Shown: positions 1 to 8,929, counted from the stretch's first letter. The stretch is 64,000 bases of DNA from Candidatus Didemnitutus sp. (GCA_019634575.1 JAHCAY010000001.1:2604001-2668000), one strand, 5' to 3'. Numbers and translations are program-made. The notes: generated from the letters alone by a model not told the origin.

Positions 1-507
1 GCCCACGTCCATGCGCCAGGTGTCGCTGAAAAGCGTGTCGGGAATCGTCGGCTCGCCCAGCTGCGGGCTGCGCGCCGCGGCGGCTTTTTGCAGCGCCGGC
101 ACGGCCTCGTGCGCGACGAGTTTCTTCGCGGCCGGGCGCAGCGTGGCGTTGCCGCCGGTGTGATCCCAGTGGTGATGCGTATCGATGACGGCGTCGAGCA
201 TGCGGCCGTCGCGGCCGGGCAAGCCGGCGAGGAATTGGGCCGCGGTGTCCGCGAACTGCGTGTCGACCGCGACGAGCGCGTCTTTATTGGAGAGCCAGCC
301 GATCGTGCCGCCGCGACCGGTGAAGAGGCCGACGCCGCGCCGCAGATCCTTGAATTCCACCTTCACCGGCGGCGGCGTGGGGGCGGCGGGAGCCGGCGCG
401 GGCGCCGAAGCCGCCGGGGTGGCATTCTGTCCAAACAGCGAGCCTCTCGCGAGAAAGCTGAGCGAGAAGGCCGCGGAGGTCGTGACGAGGAAGTCGCGGC
501 GATTCAT
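1..507 (-). CDS. Exported metallo-beta-lactamase-fold hydrolase (3' part outside window)
   Basis: The first 169 residues are visible; the gene runs off the left edge. The N-terminus MNRRDFLVTTSAAFSLSFLA is a twin-arginine-type signal (NRRDF followed by a hydrophobic stretch), so the protein is probably exported folded. A Pro/Ala-rich linker (about residues 28-47) leads into the MBL fold. The metal-binding motif HxHxDH is present as HHHWDH at residues 111-116, followed by TGGN. The substrate cannot be predicted from this fold alone. The ATG at 507 is chosen because the Tat motif starts there directly. It is divergent from the sigma factor operon. Confidence 0.85.
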   Translation of the reverse strand, partial: MNRRDFLVTTSAAFSLSFLARGSLFGQNATPAASAPAPAPAAPTPPPVKVEFKDLRRGVGLFTGRGGTIGWLSNKDALVAVDTQFADTAAQFLAGLPGRDGRMLDAVIDTHHHWDHTGGNATLRPAAKKLVAHEAVPALQKAAAARSPQLGEPTIPDTLFSDTWRMDVG

Positions 508-886
508 GGGGCGGGAACTTAGGCGTCCTTTGCGCGCGCGCCAGTTCGTTCTCCCCCCGGCCCATCGCGGAATTTCCCCGCCCGCCGGTGCCGCTTCTCC
601 CCGCCGCCAGTCGCTGAGTTCGTTACGTATTACGTAATGTTCGCGAGCGGCGGAAAGCCCCCCTGCGCCCAAAAATTCGCCGCAGGAGCGGCAGCCCTTC
701 CCGCGCCGACCGTCCACCGATAATTTTTCCGTAATACGCAATACTGCCGATTCCGCGGGGATGCGCGGTTCACCGCTCCAAGTTCCTTGCGCCGCGCTCC
801 CAGCACCCCGCTCCAGAACTTTCCTGTAACCTCCCGCCGCCGGCGCGGTATTCCCCGCTGCACACCCGCCATGCCTACGCCACCCG
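508..886. other. 379-bp divergent intergenic region with palindromes
   Basis: No convincing gene is seen between the MBL hydrolase and the sigma factor. It holds a perfect odd palindrome TTACGTATTACGTAA at 623-637 and a degenerate copy of the palindrome family found at 10192 and 23561 (around 722-743, core CCGTAATACG). Close to the sigma factor, GAACTTT near 821 and GCGGTAT near 845 vaguely resemble an ECF promoter, but this is weak. Confidence 0.5.
623..637. repeat. Short palindrome TTACGTATTACGTAA
   Basis: Two 7-base arms around a single central T. It shares the centre GTATTAC with the dispersed TTGCCGTATTACGGCAA palindromes of this window. It lies 116 bp upstream of the Tat-exported MBL hydrolase start and could be an operator or a decayed repeat copy. 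Confidence 0.5.
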
Positions 887-1522
887 ATGCTCGCTCCCGC
901 CACAGCCGCCGAAATCCAGGTTCCCTCCACCGCGACAGTCGTTAGTTTCGCCGCCCACGTGGAAGCTACCGATCACGAACTCATGATTGCCGTTCGCGCC
1001 GGCGACGTCGCGCAGCTCGGCCAGCTCTTTGAACGCTACCAACAGCGGCTCTACGCCTTCTTCCTGCGCATGACGAACCAGCCGGCCGTCAGCGAGGACC
1101 TCGTGCAGGTCGTCTTCTACCGCATCCTGAAATACCGCCACACCTACCGCGACGAAGGCAAATTCACCGCCTGGATCTACCACCTCGCGCGCAAGGTCGC
1201 CGCCGATCATTTCCGCAAACACGCCAAAGCCGCCACCGCGACCGACCCCGTCGATCTCCACGAGCATCCCGACGACGCCACCGTCTCGCCCGACCACTCC
1301 GCCACCACGAGCGACGACCTCGCCATCCTCCGCACCGCCCTCGCCCGCCTGCCGCTCGAACACCGCGAAGTCCTCGTCCTCTCCCGCCTCCAAAACGTCG
1401 AGCACAAGGAAATCGCCCGCCTCTGCGACTGCTCCGTCGGCGCCGTGAAGGTCCGCGTCCACCGCGCGCTCAAGGAACTGCGCGACGTCTACTTCAAGCT
1501 TCGCCGCGACCAAGCCGCCTGA
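887..1522 (+). CDS. RNA polymerase ECF-type sigma factor
   Basis: 211 residues. Region 2 covers about residues 36-100 (LFERYQQRLYAFFLRMTN, then DLVQVVFYRILKYR and a WIYHLARKVAADHFRK stretch). Region 4 is at about 143-205 (ALARLPLEHREVLVLSRLQN, then the helix-turn-helix EIARLCDCSVGAVKVRVHRA). It directs RNA polymerase to a specialised promoter set, probably including its own operon. It is the first of three co-directional genes with a zinc-finger anti-sigma factor 60 bp downstream, a standard arrangement. ATG at 887 is used; a later ATG at 983 is possible but would cut into the start of region 2. Confidence 0.93.
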   Translation: MLAPATAAEIQVPSTATVVSFAAHVEATDHELMIAVRAGDVAQLGQLFERYQQRLYAFFLRMTNQPAVSEDLVQVVFYRILKYRHTYRDEGKFTAWIYHLARKVAADHFRKHAKAATATDPVDLHEHPDDATVSPDHSATTSDDLAILRTALARLPLEHREVLVLSRLQNVEHKEIARLCDCSVGAVKVRVHRALKELRDVYFKLRRDQAA

Positions 1523-1582
1523 CCTCGTCCAACCGGCCGCCCTCCCGGCTCCAGACTCTCCGCTCTCAACTTTCCGCCCGCC

Positions 1583-2491
1583 ATGAACTGCTCCCGCGTC
1601 ACCGAACTCTTCATCGATTACCAGGACGGCACCCTGCCGCCCGATGAAGCGGCGCAGATGCGCGCCCACCTCGCCTCCTGCCCGACTTGCCAGCGCGAAT
1701 GGTCCGCCCTTCAGGAAATCACCCGCAAGCTCGACTCGCTCCCGCCACCCGAGCCCTCCACCCGCCTCCGCGAAAACTTCTACGCGATGCTCGAGACGCA
1801 CCAGCGCGACGCCGACGCACCCAGCCCGTTCGCCCTCGCGAAGAGCCGCCTCGACCGCTTCTTCGAAGCCATCCTCCCCGCGCAACCCGCGCTCCAATTC
1901 GCCTTCGCCCTCGCACTCCTCGCCACCGGCATCTTCGCCGGCGCCCGCTTCCTGCAAAAACCCGCCGTCGTCGCCCCCGCCACCGACGAAGCTGCGAAAC
2001 GCGAAATCGCCGATCTCCGCAAGCAGGTCGACGGCATGGGCAAGCTCGTCGCCGCCTCGCTCCTCCAGCAAAAATCCACCAGCGACCGCCTCCAGACTGT
2101 CCTCGCGACGATGGACCTGAAATCGCCCGACCGCAAAGTCCTCACCGACCTCGTCGGCGCGCTCGCGTTCGACCCCTCCGTCAACGTCCGTCTCTCCGCC
2201 GTCGAGGCCCTCGCGCCGCACGCCGAGGAAGACGTCGTCCGCGCCGGCCTCCTCGCCGCCCTCCCGCGCGAGAACGCCCCGCTCGTCCAGCTCGCGATGA
2301 TCGAACTCCTCGCCAACGTCCGCGAACCCGAGGCCGCACCGCTCTTCGACCGCCTCTCGCGCGACGAAACCACCGACAAGAACGTGCGCGACGCCGCCAA
2401 GCGCGCCCTCGCCACCCTGCGCACGCCCGCCACTCCCGCTGACAATAAACCCAACGCTCAAACCTCCTCGCCCGCCCAGAAAACCGTCTGA
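1583..2491 (+). CDS. Zinc-finger anti-sigma factor with transmembrane segment and HEAT repeats
   Basis: 302 residues. The N-terminal 40 residues form a ZAS-type anti-sigma domain with the zinc motif HLASCPTC. One membrane helix lies at about 102-124 (PALQFAFALALLATGIFAG). A short coiled coil follows (about 138-175), then alpha-helical HEAT-like repeats at about 180-285 (VRLSAVEALAPHAEE, VQLAMIELLANVREPEA, VRDAAKRALATL). By topology the ZAS domain is cytoplasmic and would hold the sigma factor encoded just upstream, with the HEAT part outside the membrane as a likely sensing or protein-binding module. A HEAT array on an anti-sigma factor is uncommon. Confidence 0.88.
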   Translation: MNCSRVTELFIDYQDGTLPPDEAAQMRAHLASCPTCQREWSALQEITRKLDSLPPPEPSTRLRENFYAMLETHQRDADAPSPFALAKSRLDRFFEAILPAQPALQFAFALALLATGIFAGARFLQKPAVVAPATDEAAKREIADLRKQVDGMGKLVAASLLQQKSTSDRLQTVLATMDLKSPDRKVLTDLVGALAFDPSVNVRLSAVEALAPHAEEDVVRAGLLAALPRENAPLVQLAMIELLANVREPEAAPLFDRLSRDETTDKNVRDAAKRALATLRTPATPADNKPNAQTSSPAQKTV

Positions 2492-2519
2492 ACGGCGCGC
2501 CTCAGCCAACCCTCACAAA

Positions 2520-3641
2520 ATGAAGAACCCACTCCACCTCCTCCGCTTCGGCGCCGCCTGCGCCGCGCTGGCCCTCTCGGCCGCCGCACTGCACGCCGCC
2601 GAGGATAGCACCGACCAGAACACCGTCCGCTCCAAATTCAGCGACGCATCCAAACCCGGCACCCTCAAGGTCGCCCTGCCCTGGGCCGAGGTCCGCGTCT
2701 CCGGCACCGACGGCAACGAGATCGTCGTCACCTCCTCGCTCGAGCAAAAGGGCAAGAAAGAGGTCGACCAGGACGGCTTCCGCCGCCTCGACGAAGACGT
2801 CACCTTCGAGATCACCGAGAAGAACAACGTCGCGACCATCGTCATGACCGGCGACAACCCTTGGGCCGCCCAAGGCGCCGAGTTTAACGTCCAAGTCCCG
2901 CACAACACCAACCTCGTCCTCCGCACCGAGGCCGGCGGCGACATCAAGGTCGAGAACATCGACGGCGACATCGACATCAACTCGATGAACGGCGAAGTCG
3001 CCCTCCTCGACATCGGCGCCTCCGCCGTCGTCAACACCATGAACGGCGAAGTCACCGCCACCTTTAAGAAGGCCCCCGCCAAACCCGTTTCCATCACCTC
3101 GATGAACGGCGAAGTCGACGTCCGCCTGCCCAGCGACACCAAGGCCAATCTCCGGATGCGCACGCACAACGGCACCATCCGGACGAATTTCGCCGACAAC
3201 ATTCTCCAGACCAAAACCGAAAAGGTCAGCGGCAAAGGATTTTCCTACGGCTACGGCATGACGCACGACCAAGCCCGCGAACTCGCCCGCCATGCCGAAC
3301 GCATGGCCCGCGACGCCGCCCGCCAAGCCCGCGCCCACGCCGCCATGATCCGCGGCGACAAGGACGCCAACGACGACAAGGACGACGACCAGACTCCCGA
3401 ACCGCCCGAGCCGGCCGCCGCCCCCGAAGCTCCCGCCACCGTCACCACGGCCGTCACCGCCTCCACCCCGGACACCACCAACGTATCCGTCGGCAAGCTC
3501 ACGGCAGCCCCGCGCGCTCCCCTCCCCCCGCTCCCCGGCGGCCCGGTCGGCAAATCCATCGTCGGCACCCTCAACGGCGGCGGCGTCGACATCCAACTCT
3601 CCACCATGAACGGCACCATCACGCTCCGGCAGACCAAGTGA
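2520..3641 (+). CDS. DUF4097-family envelope protein
   Basis: 373 residues with a clear Sec signal peptide (about 1-27, ending ALHAA). The body has the repeated beta-strand pattern of DUF4097/adhesin-like beta-helical proteins, with MNG motifs recurring (SMNGEV, TMNGEV, SMNGEV and TMNGTI at the C-terminus). A highly charged Ala/Arg helix (about 245-285, ELARHAERMARDAARQARA) and a Pro/Ala-rich linker interrupt the strands before the last MNG strand. It is 28 bp behind the anti-sigma gene and ends the operon before a terminator. Proteins of this type often sit beside ECF/anti-sigma pairs; the role is unknown. Confidence 0.85.
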   Translation: MKNPLHLLRFGAACAALALSAAALHAAEDSTDQNTVRSKFSDASKPGTLKVALPWAEVRVSGTDGNEIVVTSSLEQKGKKEVDQDGFRRLDEDVTFEITEKNNVATIVMTGDNPWAAQGAEFNVQVPHNTNLVLRTEAGGDIKVENIDGDIDINSMNGEVALLDIGASAVVNTMNGEVTATFKKAPAKPVSITSMNGEVDVRLPSDTKANLRMRTHNGTIRTNFADNILQTKTEKVSGKGFSYGYGMTHDQARELARHAERMARDAARQARAHAAMIRGDKDANDDKDDDQTPEPPEPAAAPEAPATVTTAVTASTPDTTNVSVGKLTAAPRAPLPPLPGGPVGKSIVGTLNGGGVDIQLSTMNGTITLRQTK

Positions 3642-3670
3642 GCGACTGACATAGGGCTTTTACCTACATA

Positions 3671-3707
3671 AAAACCGGGGACGTCCGCGTCCCCGGTTTT
3701 TTGTTTT
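3671..3707 (+). terminator. Rho-independent terminator of the sigma/anti-sigma operon
   Basis: A 13-bp perfect stem (AAAACCGGGGACG at 3671-3683, pairing with 3688-3700) with TCCG loop, followed by TTGTTTT. It lies 30 bp after the DUF4097 gene stop. Confidence 0.92.
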
Positions 3708-3804
3708 GGTTGGTCGCACCGCGCGTCGCCTCGCATCCTCGCCACGCGTCAGACGGGCCACCGACGCCAGCTCCCATCCACGAGAATCCGGGAGCAATAC
3801 CCCG

Positions 3805-5958
3805 ATGCACCTGACTCTCGAACGCAAGATCGCGGCCGCCTTTGTCGTCGCGCTGGCATTGTTGTCGGCCGTCGGGATCGCGACGTGGCGCAGCCTGGTC
3901 CGCTTCGAACGCGCCTTCGGCATGGTGGAGCATACGCACGTCGTGCTCAACCGGCTCGAACAAATCCAGGCTCAAGCCCTCGAGGTGCAGACCGGCTCCC
4001 GCGGCTTCGCCCTGAGCGGCGAGCCCACCTTCCTCGCCCCGATCGACGAGGCGGTGGCCAAAATCAGCGAAAACCTCGCCGCCATCCGCACGCTCACCCG
4101 CGACAACCCCGCCCAACAAGGCCGCGTCGAACGTCTCCGGGCGCTCGTCGATCGCGAGATCGCCGTGATGTCGCGACGCGACGAGGCGCGCCGCACGCAA
4201 GGCCCCGTCGCCGCGCTCGACCCCGCCGCGCTGCGCGAAGGCAAGCTCGTCATGGACGAGTTGCGCGCGCTCATCCGCGAGATGGAGGAAACCGAGAACG
4301 CGCTCCTCGCCGACCGCGCCCTCGCGGCGCGCGACAGCGCCGCGCACACCCGCACGACCCTGCTCCTCGCGGTCGCCCTGCTCTTCGTGTCCGCCGCCGC
4401 CGCCGGTGCGCGCATCCAGCGGGACTTCGCCGACCGCAAACACACCGACGATGCGCTCCGCCGCTCGCGCACGCTGTTCGAGACGTTTTTCGAACAGTCG
4501 ACGGACGCCATCGTCGTCGTCGGCGCCACCGGCGTCATCCGCCGCATCAACCGCCGCAGCGAAGCCCTCTTCGGCTACCCGCGCGCCGAGCTCATTGGCC
4601 AACCGCTCGAGGTGCTCATGCCCGACCGTTTCCAGGAGCGCCACCACACGCACGTGCAAGGCTTCCACGCCGCGCCCAAATTCCGCGCGATGGGCGCCGG
4701 CCTCGAACTCTTTGCCCGCCGCAAGGACGGCACCGAGTTCCCCGTCGACATCATGCTCAGCCCGCTCGAGACCGACGACGGCCGCGTGGTCCTCGCCGCC
4801 ATCCGCGACATCACCGAGCGCAAGGCCGCCGCCGCCGCACTCGCCCGCTCCACCGAGCGCATCCGCGACCTCTACAACCGCGCCCCCTGCGGCTACCACT
4901 CGCTCGATCCCGACGGCATCGTCGTCGAAATCAACGACACCGAACTCGAGTGGCTTGGCTACACCCGCGACGAAATCATCGGCCGGAAACGCTTCGCCGA
5001 TCTCCTCGTCCCCGACGACGTCGCGAAGTTCGCGGAATATTTTCCCCGCTTCAAATCCACCGGCACCGCCCAGGACAACGAGCTCAGGCTCCGCCGCAAG
5101 GACGGCTCCGACTTCCATGTCTCCATCAGCGCCACCGCCCTCTACGACCCCGAAGGCAACTACCGCTCCAGCCGCAGCATCGTCCACAACATCGACGCCC
5201 GCCGCGCCGCCGAACAACGCCTCGCCGCGCTCCACCGCGAGCTCCGGGAACACAGCGCCCGCGTGGAGGACGCCAATCGCGAGCTCGAAGCGTTCTCCTA
5301 TTCCGTCTCGCACGACCTGCGCGCGCCACTGCGGCACCTCTCCGGCTTCTCCACGCTCCTGCTGGAGCGCGAGAGCAGCCGGCTCGACCCCGAAAGCCGC
5401 CGCTACCTCGAAACCATCGTCGCCTCGGCCCGGCGCATGGGCGAGCTGATCGACGCCCTGCTCGACTTCGCCCGCCTCGTCCGCCTGCCCGTGCGCCGCC
5501 TGCGCGTCGACTCCCACGCCCTCGTCGGCGAAGTGCTCGCCGAGAAAAACTTCGAGTCCGCCCCCGACACCGATTGGCACCTCGATCCGCTCCCCGCGGT
5601 CGACGCCGATCCCGCGCTCCTGCGCCAAGTGTGGATCAACCTCCTCGGCAACGCCGCGAAATACTCCGCCGGCCGCCGCCCGCCCCGCATCCACGTCTCC
5701 GCGGCACTCACACCCGACGGCCGCGAGGTCACGTTCACCGTGCGCGACAACGGCGTCGGCTTCGACCCGCGCTACGCCGACAAGCTCTTCAAGGTCTTCA
5801 GCCGCCTGCACAGCGACCGCGAGTTCAGCGGCACCGGCATCGGACTCGCCCTCGTCCAACGCATCGTCGCCCGCCACGGCGGCCGCGTCTGGGCCGAAGG
5901 CACGCCCGGGGCCGGCGCCGCGTTTTTCTTCACCCTGCCGACCGCCTCCACCCCATGA
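3805..5958 (+). CDS. CHASE3/PAS sensor histidine kinase
   Basis: 717 residues. A membrane helix at 8-26 and a second at about 183-203 enclose a periplasmic CHASE3-like helical domain (QTGSRGFALSGE signature). Two PAS domains follow (about 226-345 and 352-470), each ending in a PAC-like DITERK or HNIDAR segment. The HisKA phospho-acceptor is His503 in SVSHDLRAPLRHLSGF. The ATPase domain shows N box NLLGNAAKYS, G1 DNGVGFDP and G2 GTGIGLALVQRIV. The ATG at 3805 is chosen because GGGAG lies just upstream and the membrane anchor starts there. The stop overlaps the next ATG (ATGA at 5955), so it is co-translated with the hybrid kinase, its probable partner. Confidence 0.93.
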   Translation: MHLTLERKIAAAFVVALALLSAVGIATWRSLVRFERAFGMVEHTHVVLNRLEQIQAQALEVQTGSRGFALSGEPTFLAPIDEAVAKISENLAAIRTLTRDNPAQQGRVERLRALVDREIAVMSRRDEARRTQGPVAALDPAALREGKLVMDELRALIREMEETENALLADRALAARDSAAHTRTTLLLAVALLFVSAAAAGARIQRDFADRKHTDDALRRSRTLFETFFEQSTDAIVVVGATGVIRRINRRSEALFGYPRAELIGQPLEVLMPDRFQERHHTHVQGFHAAPKFRAMGAGLELFARRKDGTEFPVDIMLSPLETDDGRVVLAAIRDITERKAAAAALARSTERIRDLYNRAPCGYHSLDPDGIVVEINDTELEWLGYTRDEIIGRKRFADLLVPDDVAKFAEYFPRFKSTGTAQDNELRLRRKDGSDFHVSISATALYDPEGNYRSSRSIVHNIDARRAAEQRLAALHRELREHSARVEDANRELEAFSYSVSHDLRAPLRHLSGFSTLLLERESSRLDPESRRYLETIVASARRMGELIDALLDFARLVRLPVRRLRVDSHALVGEVLAEKNFESAPDTDWHLDPLPAVDADPALLRQVWINLLGNAAKYSAGRRPPRIHVSAALTPDGREVTFTVRDNGVGFDPRYADKLFKVFSRLHSDREFSGTGIGLALVQRIVARHGGRVWAEGTPGAGAAFFFTLPTASTP

Positions 5959-7859
5959 AAATCCTGCACCTCGACGACGACCCTCTCGATCACGAGCTCG
6001 TGAAAGTGCTGCTCCAAACCGAGTGTCCCGAGTGCGAGATCGTCACGGCGGCCAACCGCGCCGAATTCCTCGCCCTGCTCGCGCCGGAGAAATTCGACGT
6101 CATCCTCGCCGACTACACGCTGCCGGGCTTCGACGGACTCGAGGCGCTCGCGCTCGCCCAGGAACACATCCCGGACACGCCCTTCGTCTTTTTCTCCGGC
6201 AGCATCGGCGAAGACCAGGCCATCGCCGCCGTCCGCGCCGGCGCCGTCGACTACGTGATCAAGGACCGCTACCAACGCCTGCCCACGGCGCTGCGCCGCG
6301 CCGTCCTCGACAGCCGCGAGCGACGCCACCTCCGCGAGACGGAGCGCTCGCTGCACACGGCGCGGGAGCGACACCAACGCTTCATCGAGGACGCGCGCGA
6401 CGCCATCTTCTCCCTCTCCGCCGACGGCGTGATCACCTCGCTCAACCCCGCCTTCGAAACCATCACCGGCTGGAAGCGCCGCGAGTGGATCGGCCAGCAC
6501 TTCATCCGCCTGATCGACCCGCTCGACAACGAGCGCGCGCGGCTGCGCTTCTCCGAGCTGATGGCCGGCGATCAACCCGGCCTGTTCGAGCTCCGCCTGC
6601 GCAAACCCGAAGGCATCGCCAGCGTCGAGTTCACCGTCAATCGCGTCGCCACGCCCGACGGCGGCTTCGAACTCATGGGCATCGGCCGCGACGTCACCGA
6701 GAAAAACCGCCTGCAGGAGCAGTTCCTCCGCGCCCAGCGCATGGAAAACCTCGGCCTGCTCGCCGCCGGCATCGCGCACGACCTCAACAACATTCTCACC
6801 CCGATGCTGATGGTCTCGCAGCTCCTCCGCGTCCAATCGTCGCCCCAGAACCGGCGCCTGCTCGACACTCTCGAGCAAAGTGCCGCCCGCGGCGCCGGAC
6901 TCGTGAAGCAAATCCTCTCCTTCGTCCAAGGCGGCAGCGACGAGTTGCGCGTCGTGCAGCTCAAACACGTCGCACGCGACGTCGCCGCGATGATCGAGGA
7001 GACCTTCCCCCGCCACCTGCGCTTCGAGCACTCCATCCCCAGCGATCTCTGGCCGGTGCGCGCCCACCCGTCGCAGATGCACCAGATCATTCTCAACCTG
7101 TGCGTCAACGCGCGCGACGCCATGCCCAACGGCGGCACGCTCTCGCTCCGTCTCGCGAACCGCCAGCTCGATGCCGACGCCGCCCAAGCCCTGCCCGGAG
7201 CGCGCCCCGGCGCCTTCCTCGTCATCGAGGTCGGCGACACCGGCACCGGCATCTCGCCCGCGATCCTCCCGCGCATCTGGGAACCGTTCTTCACCACCAA
7301 GGATCCCGGCCGCGGCACCGGCCTCGGCCTCTCCACCGTGCGCGGCATCATCGCGACGCACCAGGGCTTCTGCACCGTGGACAGCACACCCGGCCGCGGC
7401 ACCACGTTCCGCATCTTCATCCCCGCGGAAATCGCCCCCGCGAACGACGAGCGCGAGATCGATCCCGCGAGCATCCCGCGCGGCCACGGTGAAGCCATCC
7501 TCGTCATCGAGGACGAGGGCGACGTGCGGCAAGTCGTTGCGGCGGTGCTCACGCAATACGGCTATCGCGTCACGGTCGCGACCGATGGCGCCGAAGCCGT
7601 GGCCCTCCTCTCCGGAAACGCCGCGCCCGCCAACCTGCGCCTGGTCGTCACCGACCTGATGATGCCGCGCCTCGGCGGCCGTGAACTCGTGGAATTCATC
7701 CGGCGCGCCCATCCCCACGTGCGCGTGCTGGTCATGAGCGGACTCGCCAGCGGCGACCCCACCGGCGCCGAGTCCGGCGACGCGTTTCTGCTCAAGCCGT
7801 TTCGACCCGAGACGTTGTTGCTGGAAGTGCACGCCCTGTTGACGCGCGCGCCGCGCTGA
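5955..7859 (+). CDS. REC-PAS-histidine kinase-REC hybrid two-component protein
   Basis: 634 residues, cytoplasmic. An N-terminal receiver has acidic D7-D9 and phospho-acceptor D53 (VILADYTLPGFDG). A PAS domain is at about 145-262. The HisKA motif GIAHDLNNILTP has His275 and belongs to the class seen in PAS-coupled LytS/NtrB-like kinases. The ATPase boxes are NLCVNARDAMPNGG, GDTGTGI and GTGLGLSTVRGI. A C-terminal receiver has D567 (VVTDLMMPRLGG). It overlaps the upstream kinase by four bases. The domain order suggests it receives a phosphate from the upstream kinase through its first receiver and relays it through its own; this is inference. Confidence 0.92.
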   Translation: MKILHLDDDPLDHELVKVLLQTECPECEIVTAANRAEFLALLAPEKFDVILADYTLPGFDGLEALALAQEHIPDTPFVFFSGSIGEDQAIAAVRAGAVDYVIKDRYQRLPTALRRAVLDSRERRHLRETERSLHTARERHQRFIEDARDAIFSLSADGVITSLNPAFETITGWKRREWIGQHFIRLIDPLDNERARLRFSELMAGDQPGLFELRLRKPEGIASVEFTVNRVATPDGGFELMGIGRDVTEKNRLQEQFLRAQRMENLGLLAAGIAHDLNNILTPMLMVSQLLRVQSSPQNRRLLDTLEQSAARGAGLVKQILSFVQGGSDELRVVQLKHVARDVAAMIEETFPRHLRFEHSIPSDLWPVRAHPSQMHQIILNLCVNARDAMPNGGTLSLRLANRQLDADAAQALPGARPGAFLVIEVGDTGTGISPAILPRIWEPFFTTKDPGRGTGLGLSTVRGIIATHQGFCTVDSTPGRGTTFRIFIPAEIAPANDEREIDPASIPRGHGEAILVIEDEGDVRQVVAAVLTQYGYRVTVATDGAEAVALLSGNAAPANLRLVVTDLMMPRLGGRELVEFIRRAHPHVRVLVMSGLASGDPTGAESGDAFLLKPFRPETLLLEVHALLTRAPR

Positions 7860-7925
7860 GCGTGCACTTTCGTCGCGTCGGCCTTGCTTAAACGCAACCC
7901 GCCGCCTAACTCTTCCTCCGATTCC

Positions 7926-8294
7926 ATGGCCGACATCCTGATAATCGACGACGACGACGTCTTCCGCGACGTCCTCGCCAGTGCGCTCGAACACTCGGGC
8001 CACGTCGTCCGTCAGGCGACCAACGGCGTGGAAGGCCTGCAAAAATTCCACGCGCAACCCGCGGAACTCGTCATCACCGACATCGTGATGCCCGAGAAGG
8101 AAGGCCTCGACACCATCCGCGATCTCCGCCGCGAATTCCCGAAGGCGCGCATCATCGCCATGTCCGGCGGCCTCGCGCACGATCCGAAACTCTACCTGCA
8201 CATGGCGGAGAAGTTCGGCGCCACCGCCGTCCTCGCCAAGCCGTTCGCCCTCGCCGACCTCAAGAAGGTCGTCGACACCGCGCTCGCCCGCTGA
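7926..8294 (+). CDS. Single-domain response regulator
   Basis: 122 residues, a bare receiver domain. The acidic pocket is D8-D11, the phospho-acceptor is D52 (VITDIVMPEKEG), the switch residue region is IIAMSGG, and the conserved Lys is in VLAKPFAL. There is no output domain, so it likely acts by protein contact or as a phospho-relay step. It follows the hybrid kinase by 66 bp. The ATG at 7926 is chosen because the receiver strand ADILIIDDDD begins there. Confidence 0.92.
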   Translation: MADILIIDDDDVFRDVLASALEHSGHVVRQATNGVEGLQKFHAQPAELVITDIVMPEKEGLDTIRDLRREFPKARIIAMSGGLAHDPKLYLHMAEKFGATAVLAKPFALADLKKVVDTALAR

Positions 8295-8312
8295 GTCCAC
8301 CAACGCGCCGCC

Positions 8313-8525
8313 TCAGGCGCGGAACATCGCGATGAGTTGCAGGCGGCGCTTCAGGCCGAGCTTGCGATAGACCGCGGTCAGCTGGTTCTTCACCGTCAGG
8401 TCGGATTTCCGCAGCACGCGCGCGATTTCCTTGTTCGTCAACCCGCGCACCACGTGCGACACCACCGCCGCCTCGGCCGGCGTGAGTTTGACCACGCCCT
8501 CGCTGTCATGATGCGGATGGCGCAT
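8313..8525 (-). CDS. Minimal LuxR/GerE-type HTH protein
   Basis: Only 70 residues, essentially one LuxR-family DNA-binding domain: LTPAEAAVVSHVVRGLTN, KEIARVLRKSDLTVKNQLTA and VYRKLGLKRRLQLIAM. It has no receiver or ligand domain. It starts 2 bp after the stop of a second HTH-only gene, so the two are co-transcribed. It converges on the response regulator gene. It may act as a heterodimer partner or antagonist of full-length LuxR regulators; that is inference. Confidence 0.8.
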   Translation of the reverse strand: MRHPHHDSEGVVKLTPAEAAVVSHVVRGLTNKEIARVLRKSDLTVKNQLTAVYRKLGLKRRLQLIAMFRA

Positions 8526-8527
8526 GG

Positions 8528-8779
8528 TCACCGCAGCGCCGCGATCAGCCGCGCACGCGTCGGCTGGCCGAGTTTGTGCAGAATGGACGCGACCTGGTTT
8601 TTCACCGTCGGCTCCGCCTTGCCGAGCCGGGCCGCGATCTCCTTGTTGCTGTAACCGGCGCCGAGCAACTCCAGCACGCGACCTTCGGCCTCCGTGAGCA
8701 ACAGCGCCGGCTCCGCCGGAAAGAGGTGCCGGCGGTTCGTCACCGGTTCCGGCAGCAGGCAATAGCGTTCGGCAACCAT
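8528..8779 (-). CDS. Minimal LuxR/GerE-type HTH protein
   Basis: 83 residues. About 27 residues without recognisable domain precede a LuxR-type HTH (LTEAEGRVLELLGAGYSNKE, IAARLGKAEPTVKNQVASIL and HKLGQPTRARLIAAL). It resembles the downstream 70-residue protein and the C-terminus of the LuxR-type regulator at 13195, all sharing the NKEIA helix. The upstream gene of a two-gene unit. Start ATG 8779 is preceded by GGAGG-like sequence only weakly. Confidence 0.8.
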   Translation of the reverse strand: MVAERYCLLPEPVTNRRHLFPAEPALLLTEAEGRVLELLGAGYSNKEIAARLGKAEPTVKNQVASILHKLGQPTRARLIAALR

Positions 8780-8813
8780 GGTTCAGGAGGCAAAAAACAT
8801 CTTGAGCAGAACC

Positions 8814-8906
8814 GCGAATGGACACGGATGCGCACGAGTGAAAAGCCGGCGCACGGAACCGCGCAGCGTCTTGTTCGGATATTCGTGTTCATTCGTGTCC
8901 ATTCGC
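8814..8906. repeat. Inverted repeat with GCGAATGGACACG arms
   Basis: GCGAATGGACACG at 8814-8826 pairs perfectly with CGTGTCCATTCGC at 8894-8906. The right side has an extra TTCGTGTTCA unit, as in the related repeat at 43298-43374. It fills the space between the HTH pair and the thioredoxin gene. Confidence 0.7.
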
Positions 8907-8929
8907 GCTTTTGTTTCGGTCGTTACCGC

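Noticed and set aside
3885..5954. An upstream in-frame extension of the hybrid kinase lying inside the CHASE3 kinase gene
   Set aside because: The extension is Arg/Pro-rich shadow in the wrong frame of the upstream kinase; the ATG at 5955 starts the receiver domain directly.
5772..8303. A long minus-strand open frame across the hybrid kinase and response regulator
   Set aside because: The plus strand encodes full REC, PAS, HisKA and ATPase motifs; the reverse is compositional shadow.
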